A stretch of 59,881 nucleotides of DNA. Origin: Arthrobacter celericrescens (lineage in GTDB: Bacteria > Actinomycetota > Actinomycetes > Actinomycetales > Micrococcaceae). The notes beneath the pieces were generated by a model that made no database searches, had not been told where the DNA came from, and was given only the letters and a program-made list of their open reading frames with translations. A program made the position numbers and the translations under genes. Positions 1 through 9,323 of the stretch are shown here, in pieces. The stretch is taken from the NCBI RefSeq assembly GCF_003614925.1, contig NZ_QYLP01000019.1, positions 28,846 through 88,726 of the forward strand, written 5' to 3'. The stretch's first letter is position 1, and every line of letters begins with the position of its first letter.

Positions 1-16
1 TTTGCAGGCCGGAGCG

Positions 17-766
17 CTAGGCGCGCTTGGCCGCGGCGTTCTGCTTGCCGGTGAGCTTCGCCCAGCGGGCGGACAGGCCCCACTTGGTCACGTTGATCAT
101 GGCCTCGACCACGATGTTGCCGCTCATCTTGGACGCGCCGAGTTCGCGTTCCACGAAGGTGATGGGGCATTCGACGATCTTCAGGCCGAGCTTGGCCACG
201 CGCCAGGCCAGGTCCACCTGGAATCCGTAGCCGACCGACTCGACTTCGTCGAGCTTGAGGGCCTCGAGAGTGCTGCGCCGGAAGGCCCGGTAGCCGCCGG
301 TGACATCCTTGATCTTCACGCCGAGCATGATGCGGGCGTAGGTGCTGCCCACGCGGGAAATGGCCTGGCGGTAGAGCGGCCAGTTGACGACGCTGCCGCC
401 CGGAACCCAGCGCGAGCCCATGGCGAGGTCTGCGCCGTCCTTCACGGCCGTCAGCAGCAGGGGCAGCTGTTCGGGCTTGTGCGAGCCGTCAGCGTCCATT
501 TCGACCAAGACGTCGTAGCCGGCGGCCATGCCCCACTTGAAGCCTGCGATGTAGGCGGCGCCCAGGCCTTCCTTGCCCTTGCGGTGCAGGACGTGGACCT
601 GCTTGTCCTCGGCTGCGATGCTGTCGGCGAGCTGTCCCGTACCGTCCGGGCTGTTGTCGTCGACGACGAGGACGTCGGACTCGGGGACAGCTGCGCGGAG
701 CCGGCCAAGGGTCTTGGGAAGCGATTCCAGCTCGTTGTACGTAGGGATGATCGTCAGGACACGCAA
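17..766 (-). CDS. ppm1: Polyprenol monophosphomannose synthase (GT2)
   Basis: Predicted to transfer mannose from GDP-mannose to polyprenyl phosphate at the inner face of the membrane, making the lipid-linked donor for lipoglycans and protein O-mannosylation. The GT2 fold is clear: IPTYNE at the N-terminus, VVDDNSPDGT near residue 35, the metal-binding EMDADGSH near residue 93 and GSRW. I start it at a TTG (bases 764-766) because AAGGAAAGG lies just upstream and the protein then begins LRVLTIIPTYNE, as family members do; an in-frame ATG 25 codons earlier adds a tail without similarity. The product is about 249 residues, a catalytic domain alone with no fused acyltransferase domain, unlike mycobacterial Ppm1. 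Function assignment is strong; the exact start is moderate. Confidence 0.9.
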   Translation of the reverse strand: MRVLTIIPTYNELESLPKTLGRLRAAVPESDVLVVDDNSPDGTGQLADSIAAEDKQVHVLHRKGKEGLGAAYIAGFKWGMAAGYDVLVEMDADGSHKPEQLPLLLTAVKDGADLAMGSRWVPGGSVVNWPLYRQAISRVGSTYARIMLGVKIKDVTGGYRAFRRSTLEALKLDEVESVGYGFQVDLAWRVAKLGLKIVECPITFVERELGASKMSGNIVVEAMINVTKWGLSARWAKLTGKQNAAAKRA

Positions 767-840
767 GAAGAGGCCTTTCCTTGATGGAGCGGTCGATGTG
801 CCGGAGCAGCCGCACGGCTGGGTTCTGGCGCAACTCTCCA

Positions 841-1041
841 TTATAGGACGGGCGCAGGCGCGGAAATGACAGCGGGCAGGTCCACACCTGCAGTACCAGT
901 GCCGTCCGGGCCGATGAAGCGCCGGCTGAACTGTTTTCCGCGTCGGTGGACCTGCCCGTTAATGAGTGCTGCAGCCTCGCTCCGCGTGCCGAAAAAGGCA
1001 GCCGCCGGATCTGGATGCAGCCAAGGAGCCCGCACCGTCAC
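841..1041 (-). CDS. Small basic hypothetical protein
   Basis: A 66-residue reading frame that I do not recognise. It begins at a GTG preceded by AGGGGG at proper distance; an ATG 26 codons further up lacks a ribosome site. The protein is rich in Arg, Ala and Gly, with no membrane segment and no cysteines (start TVRAPWLHPD, then FFGTRSEAAALINGQ). It lies just upstream of ppm1 on the same strand, about 75 bases from the ppm1 start, so the two could be co-transcribed. The good ribosome site argues for a real gene, but no function can be given. Confidence 0.45.
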   Translation of the reverse strand: MTVRAPWLHPDPAAAFFGTRSEAAALINGQVHRRGKQFSRRFIGPDGTGTAGVDLPAVISAPAPVL

Positions 1042-1100
1042 CGTGACCCCCTGTTGACGATAAATGCTACGGACTACACAAAATCTGTCAAGCACCACCT

Positions 1101-1130
1101 GAACTGGGGATATGTGCATTTCCCCAGTTC
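1101..1130. repeat. Perfect 10-bp inverted repeat
   Basis: GAACTGGGGA and its exact reverse complement flank a 10-base AT-rich loop (TATGTGCATT). The repeat lies between the amidohydrolase stop and the start of the small upstream-of-ppm1 gene. No T-run follows on either strand, so it could be an operator or an RNA hairpin as easily as a terminator for the amidohydrolase gene. Confidence 0.6.
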
Positions 1131-1166
1131 AAGCGCCACTTCCCGGGCGGACATTTCGGAAGGGGT

Positions 1167-2828
1167 TCAGGCCCGCAGCGATTCGGCCGCGAAAATCTCC
1201 CGGCCTTCCCGTACAGTCTGCAGGCACACGGGGTCGCTGCCGGTGTCCAGGGCCGGCAGGAGGGGCGTGCGCGCGCGGGGATCCGTGCTCCAGGACTGGA
1301 CCCGGCTGTCGGCCACCTGCACCATGAGCTCCTCGACCTCCCAGACCGCGAAGCTGGCGGGGGCGCCGGGGACCAGCTGGCCCATCAATGGGTTGCGCTG
1401 CTTCGTGGCGCGCCAGCCTGCGCGGGTGTGGCCCAGGAATGCCGCCCGGGCGGAGATCCGCTCGGAGGGGTTGCTGTGTTCAAGGCACGCCCTGACGCTG
1501 GCCCACGGCCGCAGCGGCGTCACGGGGCTGTCGCTGCCGAACGCGAGGGGCACCCCGGCCGAGTAGTAGGAAGCGAAGGGGTTCATGGCTTTGCTCCGAT
1601 CGCCGAGCCGCTGCTCGTACATGCCACCCCGCGCTCCCCATTCGGCGTCGAACGCCGGCTGGGCACTGACGGTGACCGAGTCCTTGGCGAGCCGGGCGAT
1701 GGCGGTGGCGTCGGCCATTTCCACGTGCTCGAAGCGGTGCCCGGCCGCCCGGATACGCTGCTCCCCCACCTCGGCCGCTGCACGGTCGAGGGCCTCCAAC
1801 GCGGCGTCGAGGCCGGCGTCGCCGATCACATGGAAACCGGCCTGCACGCCCAACAGCGAGCACGCTGCGAGGTGGCGGGCAGCCTCGTCGACGGAGAGGT
1901 AAAGGTTACCGTGGTGGTCCGGAGAATCCGCGTAGGGCGTCCTGAGGGCGGCGGTCCTGGAGCCGACGGAGCCGTCGATGTTCAGGTCCCCGGCCAGCCC
2001 GAGCACCGGAACGCCGAGTTCGTCGAGGATCGACCGCGCCTCGTCCTCGGACGCAGCAAGCTGGCCCCAGTAGGGCAGGACTTCGGGCAGGGCCGTCCCG
2101 GAGGAGTTCCAGGCGACGGAGCCGCGCAGGTCATCCATGCCGCAGATGTGCGGGGCCGCCATCTCCGCCAGGGCGACGTAGCCGTTCGCCGCCGCCTCCC
2201 GGAGGGCGGCCTCCTGGTACTGCAGCCGGGCGGATTCCGGAAGCTGCCGGGCAGCAAGCCGCGCGGCGGTGTGCGCGTCCCGCAGCACATGCGCGGTGCC
2301 GTCCCAGCCGTCGATTCCAGCCAGGCCTGCCGCTGCGGCGAGCCCGTCCGAAACCAGGGCCGAGTGCACGTCGACCCGCGACAGGTAGACGTTGCGACCG
2401 CCGGCGGCCCGGCCGAGCTCGGCAGAGGTCGGGAGTGCCGGGTCCGCCCAGTGGGCCTCGTCCCAGCCGTGTCCGAGCAGCGGCGCACCGGCCTCCAGGC
2501 CCGCTGCAGCAGCCGCAACCGCGTCAAGGAGCCCGGCAGCGGACCGGACGCCGTCGAGCCTTAGTCCGGCGGCGGCGATCCCGGTTTCGGTGAGGTGGAC
2601 GTGGGAGTCGACGAACCCCGGCGCCAGCAGGGCACCGCGGAGGTCGATGATCTCCATCGAGGAGTCCGCGATGGAGGTCGCCGCCTGCTCTGATCCGATC
2701 CAGGCAACCGTCCCGCCGTCCACCACCATGGCGGTCGCGAAGGGATCGGCCGCGGAATAGACCGAACCGTTGCGGTACAGCGTCACTTTGCGCTCGGGCT
2801 GGCCGGCGGGCATGCCGGAAGTGTTCAT
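1167..2828 (-). CDS. Amidohydrolase family protein (YtcJ-like)
   Basis: A 553-residue metal-dependent hydrolase of the amidohydrolase_3/YtcJ family, probably cytoplasmic; its substrate cannot be told from sequence. The metal-binding HxH is seen as VDSHVHLTE (His76, His78), followed by FHVIGDAG and RFEHVEMAD in the middle and FGSDSPV near residue 440, the usual order of metal ligands in this family. There is no signal peptide. AGGAG precedes the ATG by seven bases. The gene lies 31 bases after the helY stop and points the same way, so it may belong to the same transcription unit. Length and motif order are normal. Confidence 0.85.
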   Translation of the reverse strand: MNTSGMPAGQPERKVTLYRNGSVYSAADPFATAMVVDGGTVAWIGSEQAATSIADSSMEIIDLRGALLAPGFVDSHVHLTETGIAAAGLRLDGVRSAAGLLDAVAAAAAGLEAGAPLLGHGWDEAHWADPALPTSAELGRAAGGRNVYLSRVDVHSALVSDGLAAAAGLAGIDGWDGTAHVLRDAHTAARLAARQLPESARLQYQEAALREAAANGYVALAEMAAPHICGMDDLRGSVAWNSSGTALPEVLPYWGQLAASEDEARSILDELGVPVLGLAGDLNIDGSVGSRTAALRTPYADSPDHHGNLYLSVDEAARHLAACSLLGVQAGFHVIGDAGLDAALEALDRAAAEVGEQRIRAAGHRFEHVEMADATAIARLAKDSVTVSAQPAFDAEWGARGGMYEQRLGDRSKAMNPFASYYSAGVPLAFGSDSPVTPLRPWASVRACLEHSNPSERISARAAFLGHTRAGWRATKQRNPLMGQLVPGAPASFAVWEVEELMVQVADSRVQSWSTDPRARTPLLPALDTGSDPVCLQTVREGREIFAAESLRA

Positions 2829-2859
2829 CGGGGTCTCCTAGCTGACGCGGATGCTGCGC

Positions 2860-5793
2860 TTACGCGACGTTCGAGTACGCCACGACGCCGCGGCGGACAA
2901 GGTCTATGGCTTCCCGGCAGATCCGGGTGAGCCGGGGCTCCAGGCCCGGGATCTTGGCAAGCTGGTCCAACAGGTCCACTACCTGCTTCGCCCAGCGGAC
3001 AAAGTCGCCTGCCGCCAGGTCCGTGCCGTTCAGGACCTCCTGGAGGTGGCGGCCCTTGGCCCATTTGTACATCGGCCAGACCAGGCCCAGCTCAGGCTCG
3101 GCCGTGAGCGGGAGCTTGTTCTGCTCCTCGAGGTCCTCCAAGCGGGACCACTCCCGGACCACGATGTCCACGGACTCCTCCAGCGACACGGAAGGCATCC
3201 GGGGCCTCAGGCCGCGGTCCTCACGCTTGGCCTGATACACGAGGGCACTGGAAAACGCCGCCAGCTCGGCCGCGTCCAGGTCGGAGATCGCCCCCTGCCG
3301 GATGGACTGCGAGATGAGCAGGTCCTTCTCGCCGTAGATCCGGCGCAGGCGCTGCCCGTCGCCGCTGATGGCCAGGTGTCCGCCGCCCCGGTTTTCCAGG
3401 TAGCCGTAGGCCGAGAGGACGTCGCAGACGCGGTCGAAAGTCTTGGCGATCGTGTTGGTCCGCCCTTGGATCTGCCGTGCCAGGCCGTCGGTTTCCTGGC
3501 GGAGCTTCCACCAGCGTTCGGACCAGCGCGCGTGGTCCTCGCGTTCGCTGCAGCCGTGGCAGGGGTGTGCGCGCAGCGCCTTGCGCAGGCCCGCGATCTT
3601 GCGTTCCTGGTCGGCGACGTTGCGGCCCCGGCCGAAGTCCTCGTTCCGCGCGGCGCGCGCCGGCGGCCTGCCCTCCCGGATCGCGTCCCGAAGGGCTGAT
3701 GCGAGGTCCCGGCGGGACTTGGGGACCTTGGCGTTGAAGGATTTGGGAATCCGGATCCAGGACTCGGCGCTGACCGGGCCGTCGACGTCGTAACTGCTGA
3801 TCCGGCGGAGCTGGCCGTCCTCGGTGAGGATGGCAGGCCGCGGCTCGCGTGCCTGGCTGTCGGCGCTGAGGACGACGGCGTAGCCCGGGATCCGTCCGCC
3901 GCTCACCTTCAGCACGTCGCCGGGCATGAGCCGGGTGAGGGAGTCCTGGGTGAGTGACTTCCGCGCCCGGGCGTTGCTCCGGGAGGCAGCCTTCTCGGCG
4001 TCGCCGAGTTCCCGCCGCAGGGTAGCGTACTCGGTGAAGTCACCCAGGTGGCAGGTCATGGCCTTGGCGTAGCCGGCCAGGGATTCCTCCCGTGCCCGGA
4101 CCTGCCGGGCCAGGCCCACTACGGAGCGGTCCGCCTGGAACTGCGCGAACGAGGACTCGAGGATTTCCCGTGCCCGGGCACGGCCGAACTGCGCGATGAG
4201 GTTGATGCTCATGTTGTAGGTGGGCCGGAAGCTTGAGTTCAGCGGGTAGGTCCGGCGGGAGGCGAGACCGGCGACGGCGGCCGGATCAGTTCCCGGCTGC
4301 CAGAGCACCACGGCATGGCCCTCGACGTCGATCCCCCGCCGTCCGGCACGGCCCGTCAGCTGGGTGTACTCACCGGCGGTGATGTTGACGTGCGCTTCCC
4401 CGTTGAACTTGTCGAGCTTTTCCAGCACCACGCAGCGGGCGGGCATGTTGACGCCGAGGGCCAGGGTCTCCGTGGCGAACACGGCCTTGACCAGCCCCTC
4501 CGCGAAGAGGGTTTCCACGACTTCCTTGAACGTGGGAAGGAGCCCGGCATGGTGGGCGGCGAGCCCGCGCAGCAGGCCGTCGCGCCAGCCCCAGAAGCCC
4601 AGCACATCAAGGTCTTCGGCGGGGATGTCGCGGCTGGCCTCGTCCACGCGGGATGCGACGATCTGCTGTTCCCGTTCGGTAGTGAGCCACAGTCCGGCTG
4701 CGGCGCATTGGGCGACGGCGGCGTCGCAGCCGGCGCGGGAGAAAATGAAGGTGATGGCCGGCAGCAGGTCCATCCGGTCGAGGCTGGCGATGACCTGGGG
4801 GCGGCTGGCCTTGCGTACGGGGCTCCGCTGCGCGTCTGCGCCGCGTTCCTCGCGCTGCCGGTCCTGGCGGCGCCTGCTGCGCCCGCCGTGTCCGAAGCGG
4901 CCGCGGAAGTTCATCTGGCTTTCGGCGCGGGCCATGGAGAGCAGTTCGGGGTTCACTTCGAAGCCGGCCCTGGGCTCGGCGTCCTGGACCTTGCGTCGCC
5001 GTTCCCCCGGCTCTTCGCCAGGTTCTTCCGTAGCCAACCCGGCCCCATCGGAGGCAGTGCTATCCGGGGAGGAGGCGATCTCGTCGAAACTGGTGTCGCC
5101 GGCGAAGAGGTCCACGATTTCCCGGCCCACCATGACGTGCTGCCACAGGGGCACGGGCCGGTGCTCGGAGACGATCACGTCGGTGTCGCCGCGGACGGTG
5201 TCCAGCCAGGCACCGAATTCCTCGGCGTTGGAGACGGTGGCGCTCAGGGAGGCCACCTGGACCTCGCTGGGCAGGTGGATGATGACCTCCTCCCAGACTG
5301 CGCCGCGGAAGCGGTCCGCCAGGTAGTGGACCTCGTCCATGACCACGTAGCCGAGGTCGTCCAGGGTGTCCGAGTCCGCGTAAAGCATGTTCCGGAGTAC
5401 TTCTGTGGTCATCACCACCACCGGCGCTTCGCCGTTGATGGTGGTGTCGCCGGTGAGCAGGCCGACGTTGGCCGCCCCGTACTTGGCTGCGAGCTCCGAG
5501 AACTTCTGGTTGCTGAGGGCCTTGATCGGCGTGGTGTAGAAGGCCTTCAGCCCTCGTTCCAGGGCCAGGTAGATGGCGAACTCGCCCACGATGGTCTTGC
5601 CGGCACCAGTGGGCGCCGCAACAAGCACTCCCCTGCCTTCCTGGAGGGAACGGCAGGCCTTGCGCTGGAAATCGTCGAGCTCGAAGTCCAGTGTGCGGCT
5701 GAACGCACCCAGGTAGCTCTTGGCATCTGACGACCGCTGCGCAGCCGCCCTGTATCGCTCTGAGGGAGACGCGGCCTCAGGGTGGTTGAACAT
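2860..5793 (-). CDS. helY: Ski2-like DEAD/DEAH-box RNA helicase
   Basis: A 977-residue superfamily 2 helicase of the HelY/Mtr4-Ski2 type. Walker A (APTGAGKT) is at residues 60-67, the Walker B box DEVH at 153-156, and the motif VI region reads QLTGRAGRRGID. The C-terminal third matches the DSHCT domain of Ski2-like proteins. A low-complexity Glu/Arg-rich insertion (about residues 235-330) separates the two RecA domains. It follows tatC by 24 bases, the same order as in mycobacteria. No ribosome site precedes the ATG; instead TACGCT lies six bases upstream, which could permit a leaderless transcript of its own. Its RNA targets are unknown. Confidence 0.9.
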   Translation of the reverse strand: MFNHPEAASPSERYRAAAQRSSDAKSYLGAFSRTLDFELDDFQRKACRSLQEGRGVLVAAPTGAGKTIVGEFAIYLALERGLKAFYTTPIKALSNQKFSELAAKYGAANVGLLTGDTTINGEAPVVVMTTEVLRNMLYADSDTLDDLGYVVMDEVHYLADRFRGAVWEEVIIHLPSEVQVASLSATVSNAEEFGAWLDTVRGDTDVIVSEHRPVPLWQHVMVGREIVDLFAGDTSFDEIASSPDSTASDGAGLATEEPGEEPGERRRKVQDAEPRAGFEVNPELLSMARAESQMNFRGRFGHGGRSRRRQDRQREERGADAQRSPVRKASRPQVIASLDRMDLLPAITFIFSRAGCDAAVAQCAAAGLWLTTEREQQIVASRVDEASRDIPAEDLDVLGFWGWRDGLLRGLAAHHAGLLPTFKEVVETLFAEGLVKAVFATETLALGVNMPARCVVLEKLDKFNGEAHVNITAGEYTQLTGRAGRRGIDVEGHAVVLWQPGTDPAAVAGLASRRTYPLNSSFRPTYNMSINLIAQFGRARAREILESSFAQFQADRSVVGLARQVRAREESLAGYAKAMTCHLGDFTEYATLRRELGDAEKAASRSNARARKSLTQDSLTRLMPGDVLKVSGGRIPGYAVVLSADSQAREPRPAILTEDGQLRRISSYDVDGPVSAESWIRIPKSFNAKVPKSRRDLASALRDAIREGRPPARAARNEDFGRGRNVADQERKIAGLRKALRAHPCHGCSEREDHARWSERWWKLRQETDGLARQIQGRTNTIAKTFDRVCDVLSAYGYLENRGGGHLAISGDGQRLRRIYGEKDLLISQSIRQGAISDLDAAELAAFSSALVYQAKREDRGLRPRMPSVSLEESVDIVVREWSRLEDLEEQNKLPLTAEPELGLVWPMYKWAKGRHLQEVLNGTDLAAGDFVRWAKQVVDLLDQLAKIPGLEPRLTRICREAIDLVRRGVVAYSNVA

Positions 5794-5817
5794 AGTTCCA
5801 GCGTAGTGGCTTGGAGG

Positions 5818-6654
5818 CTACAGCTTGTCCAGATCGGAGGAGGACGTTGCGATGTCTGCTGTGGCCTCGGTCTCCTCCGCAAGCTTCACCTGCCGGCGGG
5901 CTCGCCGCTTGTCGTTCAGCACGCACAGGCCGATCGCGGCGAAGAAGAGCAGGAGCATCGGGGCAGCCAGGTAGAACATGCTCATGGCGTCGGCGCCCGG
6001 CGCGGCCATGGCCGCGAACAGGCACACCAGGAAGATGGTGATCCGCCAGCTCTTGATGAGTTGCTGCCCCTTGATGATCCCGGCAAGGTTCAGGCCCACC
6101 AGGACCACCGGGATCAGGAACGCGATGCCGAATGCCAGCAACAGCCTAATCACGAAGGCGAGATAGATGTCGGCACTGATCAGGTTCGAGCCGCCCTCGG
6201 GGGTGAATTCCGTCAGCACGCGCACGGCGTTGGGAAGCACGAACCAGGCCAGCAGCACCCCGGCCACGAACAAGGGGACGGCGGCGGCCACGAACGACAG
6301 CGCCAGCCGGCGTTCCTTCTTGTGGAGCCCCGGGACGATGAACGCCCAGAGCTGGTAGATCCAGACGGGGCTGGCGATGATGACGCCCAGGAAGATCGAG
6401 ACCTGGATCATCAGGTCAAAGGAGCTCGCGACGCCGTCGAAATTCAGCGCCGCGAGCCGCCCTCCGGTGTTGTTCAGGTCCTTGATCGGTTTGATGAGCG
6501 CAGCCAGCAGCGGCTGGTACACGATGAAACCCACCACGGTTCCGGCGATCACTGCAAGGGCGGCCTTGAATAGCCGGTTCTTGAGTTCCTTGAGGTGATC
6601 AAGCAGGGCCATGCGGCCTTCAGGATTGGCCTTCCGGCCTTTCACTTGCACCAC
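5818..6654 (-). CDS. tatC: Sec-independent (Tat) translocase subunit TatC
   Basis: A 278-residue polytopic membrane protein that recognises twin-arginine signal peptides on folded exported proteins and works with TatA. The N-terminus holds the family signature MALLDHLKELKNRL, followed by six hydrophobic helices and a charged cytoplasmic tail. TatC begins three bases after the tatA stop, so the two are surely co-transcribed and probably translationally coupled. No tatB gene is seen here; in actinobacteria it normally lies elsewhere. Confidence 0.95.
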   Translation of the reverse strand: MVQVKGRKANPEGRMALLDHLKELKNRLFKAALAVIAGTVVGFIVYQPLLAALIKPIKDLNNTGGRLAALNFDGVASSFDLMIQVSIFLGVIIASPVWIYQLWAFIVPGLHKKERRLALSFVAAAVPLFVAGVLLAWFVLPNAVRVLTEFTPEGGSNLISADIYLAFVIRLLLAFGIAFLIPVVLVGLNLAGIIKGQQLIKSWRITIFLVCLFAAMAAPGADAMSMFYLAAPMLLLFFAAIGLCVLNDKRRARRQVKLAEETEATADIATSSSDLDKL

Positions 6655-6657
6655 TCG

Positions 6658-6918
6658 TCAAACGCGGTTGCTCGGCGGGAGGTCGGTGTCCCCGCCGTTC
6701 TTGCCGTTCTGCTCCGGGTGGCCGACCACTTTGCCTTCCACCGGGGGTTCTCCGCTGGCCGTCTCGGACGTTCCGTCCTTCTTCATTTCGCGGACCTCGG
6801 ATTTGAAAATACGCATCGACTGGCCGATGCTGCGCGCCATGGACGGCAGCTTGGGCGCTGCAAAGAGCACCAGGGCCAAGACGACGATGATGACAATATG
6901 CCAGCCTTCAAGCCTCAT
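6658..6918 (-). CDS. tatA: Sec-independent translocase subunit TatA
   Basis: An 86-residue TatA: one N-terminal membrane helix (WHIVIIVVLALVLFAAPKLP), a hinge at the Pro, then an amphipathic helix (ARSIGQSMRIFKSEVREMKK) and an unstructured acidic tail. It supplies the pore-forming subunit of the twin-arginine exporter. The FxxPKLP hinge and following basic amphipathic helix are typical. It is the first gene of the tatA-tatC pair. Confidence 0.93.
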   Translation of the reverse strand: MRLEGWHIVIIVVLALVLFAAPKLPSMARSIGQSMRIFKSEVREMKKDGTSETASGEPPVEGKVVGHPEQNGKNGGDTDLPPSNRV

Positions 6919-6953
6919 GTGGGGAAGTCCTTTCGTTGGAATACATCCTACGT

Positions 6954-7304
6954 CTAACTGAATTCGATGTCGTGCAGGGACTGGGGTTGACCCCGTTCCG
7001 CTTTGCGCTTAACACGCCTCTGCCGACGCAACTCCTGGCGGGAGGCCTTGGCCGCGAAGTAATCATGACGCATCTGTTCCGGCGAGGCAAAAACAGCGGA
7101 ACCAGGCGCCGGACGGCGCGTGCCGGCGTCGTCCTGCGGCGGTTCCGGGGCCACCGGAAGGTGCCCCAGCTTCGCACCCGCGGCCGAAAGTTCACGCAAA
7201 GTTGCCATGACCTTGCGGAACAGGCGGATGCCAAGCAGCAGGTAACAGAGCAGCGAGACCGCAATCAGCGCCACCCAGAGCAGGATCCATGACCACCAAG
7301 GCAT
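6954..7304 (-). CDS. Small single-pass membrane protein, unknown function
   Basis: A 116-residue protein with one N-terminal membrane helix (about residues 4-27, WSWILLWVALIAVSLLCYLL) and a basic soluble tail that ends in an Arg/Lys-rich segment (RRQRRVKRKAER). The layout suggests a cytoplasmic tail on a membrane anchor. It lies between pafBC and tatA, 20 bases after pafBC, a position where actinobacterial genomes often carry such a protein. I do not recognise a family, and no enzymatic motif is visible. Confidence 0.7.
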   Translation of the reverse strand: MPWWSWILLWVALIAVSLLCYLLLGIRLFRKVMATLRELSAAGAKLGHLPVAPEPPQDDAGTRRPAPGSAVFASPEQMRHDYFAAKASRQELRRQRRVKRKAERGQPQSLHDIEFS

Positions 7305-7324
7305 CTTAAGAGTCTAGCCAGCCC

Positions 7325-9316
7325 TCAGGCGCCGTACTGCGCAAGGGCCGGCCGGATCCATTTCGCCGAGGCGTCGGCCAGCCCTGCCGGCTCGAGGATG
7401 CGGGCCGCACCGCCGTGCTGGGCGATGAACATCGGCAGCCAGTCGGCGCTTCCGAATCGGACCTCGGCGAGCAGGCCACCGTCGGGCAGCTCTGCCGTGC
7501 GCTCGGCGTAGTAGTCGTCCGCGAGGTGCGCGCCCTGTCCGCTCAGCTGCAGGACCACCACGGTGTCGTCGTCGCTTGGGGTGTAGAGCTTCACGGGCAC
7601 GGACGCCTCGGCGCTGGCCGGAGTGGACACCGGCTGGCCGTTCGGCGCGAGCTCCTCGACGCGGTCCAGCCGGAAGTTCCGCACCGCAGCCTTGTTGTGG
7701 CAATACGCCTCGAAATACCAGGTGTTGTCCTGCGAATACAGGCGCAGCGGATCCACGTCACGCTCGGACACCGTGTCCCGCTGCGGCGAGAAGTAGCGCA
7801 GCGCGAGTTGCCGGCCGTCCCTGATGGCTGCCGTGACGGTTTCGAAAAACCCCGCCTCGGCCGGTTCCACCGGAGGGGCCGCGAACGAGGCCGCCACCCT
7901 CCCGGCCTCCCCCGCTGCGCCGGCGAGTTTGACCGTCACCGACTCCAGGACGCTGGTCTGCTCGGCACCCGACAGGCCGGCCTGCGCCGGAAGGCTGCCG
8001 AGCGTGGCCAGGCCGGTCAGCAGCGCGGACGCTTCCTCCTCACTGAAGCGCACCGGCCGGTTCAGTTCCAGGTGTTCGTGGATGTAGACGTGCTCGTCTT
8101 CCCAGTCGATGTCGAACAGGTCATCCGGGTACCCTTCCGGCAGGCCGGAGCAGATGAGGATCTGGAGGTCGGCGATGAGCTCCTTGCGGGTGATCCCGAA
8201 GCGGTCCGCCACCTCCTGGATGGGAAGGCCTTGGTTGTGGACCAGGAATGGAACCAGCTGCAGCATGCGGCTCAGCTGGTCCTCGGATGTCCGCTTGCGC
8301 GGACGCCCCGGGGCGGCGGGGAAATCCATCGGGACGGCGGGCCGGGTGATAGCCGCTTCCGCGGCTTCCAGGCGGCGTACGACGGCGGTGCGCAGCTCCG
8401 CGGGCTCCACCACCTTCACGCGGGGGCCGTAGGAGGCCAGCTCTTCGGCAAAAAGCTCACTGTCGCGGAACGGCACGGAGAGCACGTTACGGTCGTTATC
8501 CGCGGGCCCGCGTTCCGGAACGGGTGTGGACCGTTTGCGCAGGCCCAGGAGTCGGCCTTCCTGGACCTCGAGGACCGCGTCCTGCAGGGGCAATTCGCTC
8601 AGGCCGTCCAGCTCCTTGCGGGCATCGAAGCCCTCGGGCAGCTCGTAGCTGTCCTTCGTCTCGAGCTGCACCGCAGTGGTCATCCGGGACAGCCGGAAGA
8701 AGCGTTTCGCCCCGCGTGTCCTGTCGAATCCGACGAGGTACCACTGGCCGAAGCGGCTGCCGAGCCCCCATGGCTCCACCCGGCGTCGTTCTTCCAGTCC
8801 CGTGCTCGCCGCGCGGTACCCGAAGCTGACTGGTTGGCGGGCGTTCAGGGCGTTCACGATCGCTTCGAAGGACGGTCCGGCCGGTTTGATCCGCGGCTGG
8901 ACGCCGGCGGGAAGCTCCACCTCGCCGAGGTCCCCGGACGCCTGGAGCTTCCGCAGCGCACTGGCCGCGGCTCCGCCGAGGGCGCCGCGTTCCCATAGCA
9001 TCGCCGCCAGGACCAGGACGGTTCCTTCGGCCGGCGTCAGGTGGACGTCCGGGAGGCGGTTGGATTCCTTGCCGATCCGGTACCGGGTGGTGGCGGGATC
9101 GTCGGCGGTGAGGCCCGCTTCTGCGATCGTCTCGATCTCGAAACCGAAGCTGCGCAGCTCCGTCTTGTCCCGCTCGAACATACGCCCGAACGCCGCATCG
9201 TTGCCGTCGTCGTCGTGATAGACCTTCCCCCGCAGGGCGGTGCGCGAGAGGCCGTACTTCGTGTTCAGGAGCGCAAGAAGCAGGTTCAGGAGGCGTTCGG
9301 TACGTGATGCGGACAC
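7325..9316 (-). CDS. pafBC: PafB-PafC fusion, WYL-domain transcriptional activator
   Basis: A 663-residue regulator in which two PafB/PafC-like halves are joined. Each half has a winged helix and a WYL domain: the first helix-turn-helix is at about residues 5-60 with WYL at 192-194 (GQWYLVGFD); the second helix-turn-helix starts near residue 340 (IQEVADRFGITRKEL) and its WYL-equivalent reads TWYFEAY near 565. PafBC activates the mycobacterial DNA-damage response, and fused forms are known in Arthrobacter. The GTG start is seven bases after a TAACGT box and has no ribosome site, suggesting a leaderless transcript. A strong hairpin upstream isolates it from the FKBP genes. Confidence 0.9.
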   Translation of the reverse strand: MSASRTERLLNLLLALLNTKYGLSRTALRGKVYHDDDGNDAAFGRMFERDKTELRSFGFEIETIAEAGLTADDPATTRYRIGKESNRLPDVHLTPAEGTVLVLAAMLWERGALGGAAASALRKLQASGDLGEVELPAGVQPRIKPAGPSFEAIVNALNARQPVSFGYRAASTGLEERRRVEPWGLGSRFGQWYLVGFDRTRGAKRFFRLSRMTTAVQLETKDSYELPEGFDARKELDGLSELPLQDAVLEVQEGRLLGLRKRSTPVPERGPADNDRNVLSVPFRDSELFAEELASYGPRVKVVEPAELRTAVVRRLEAAEAAITRPAVPMDFPAAPGRPRKRTSEDQLSRMLQLVPFLVHNQGLPIQEVADRFGITRKELIADLQILICSGLPEGYPDDLFDIDWEDEHVYIHEHLELNRPVRFSEEEASALLTGLATLGSLPAQAGLSGAEQTSVLESVTVKLAGAAGEAGRVAASFAAPPVEPAEAGFFETVTAAIRDGRQLALRYFSPQRDTVSERDVDPLRLYSQDNTWYFEAYCHNKAAVRNFRLDRVEELAPNGQPVSTPASAEASVPVKLYTPSDDDTVVVLQLSGQGAHLADDYYAERTAELPDGGLLAEVRFGSADWLPMFIAQHGGAARILEPAGLADASAKWIRPALAQYGA

Positions 9317-9323
9317 GGATGCA

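Noticed and set aside
4315..5730. A 471-codon plus-strand frame opposite helY
   Set aside because: Antisense shadow of the helicase gene; no domain or ribosome site.
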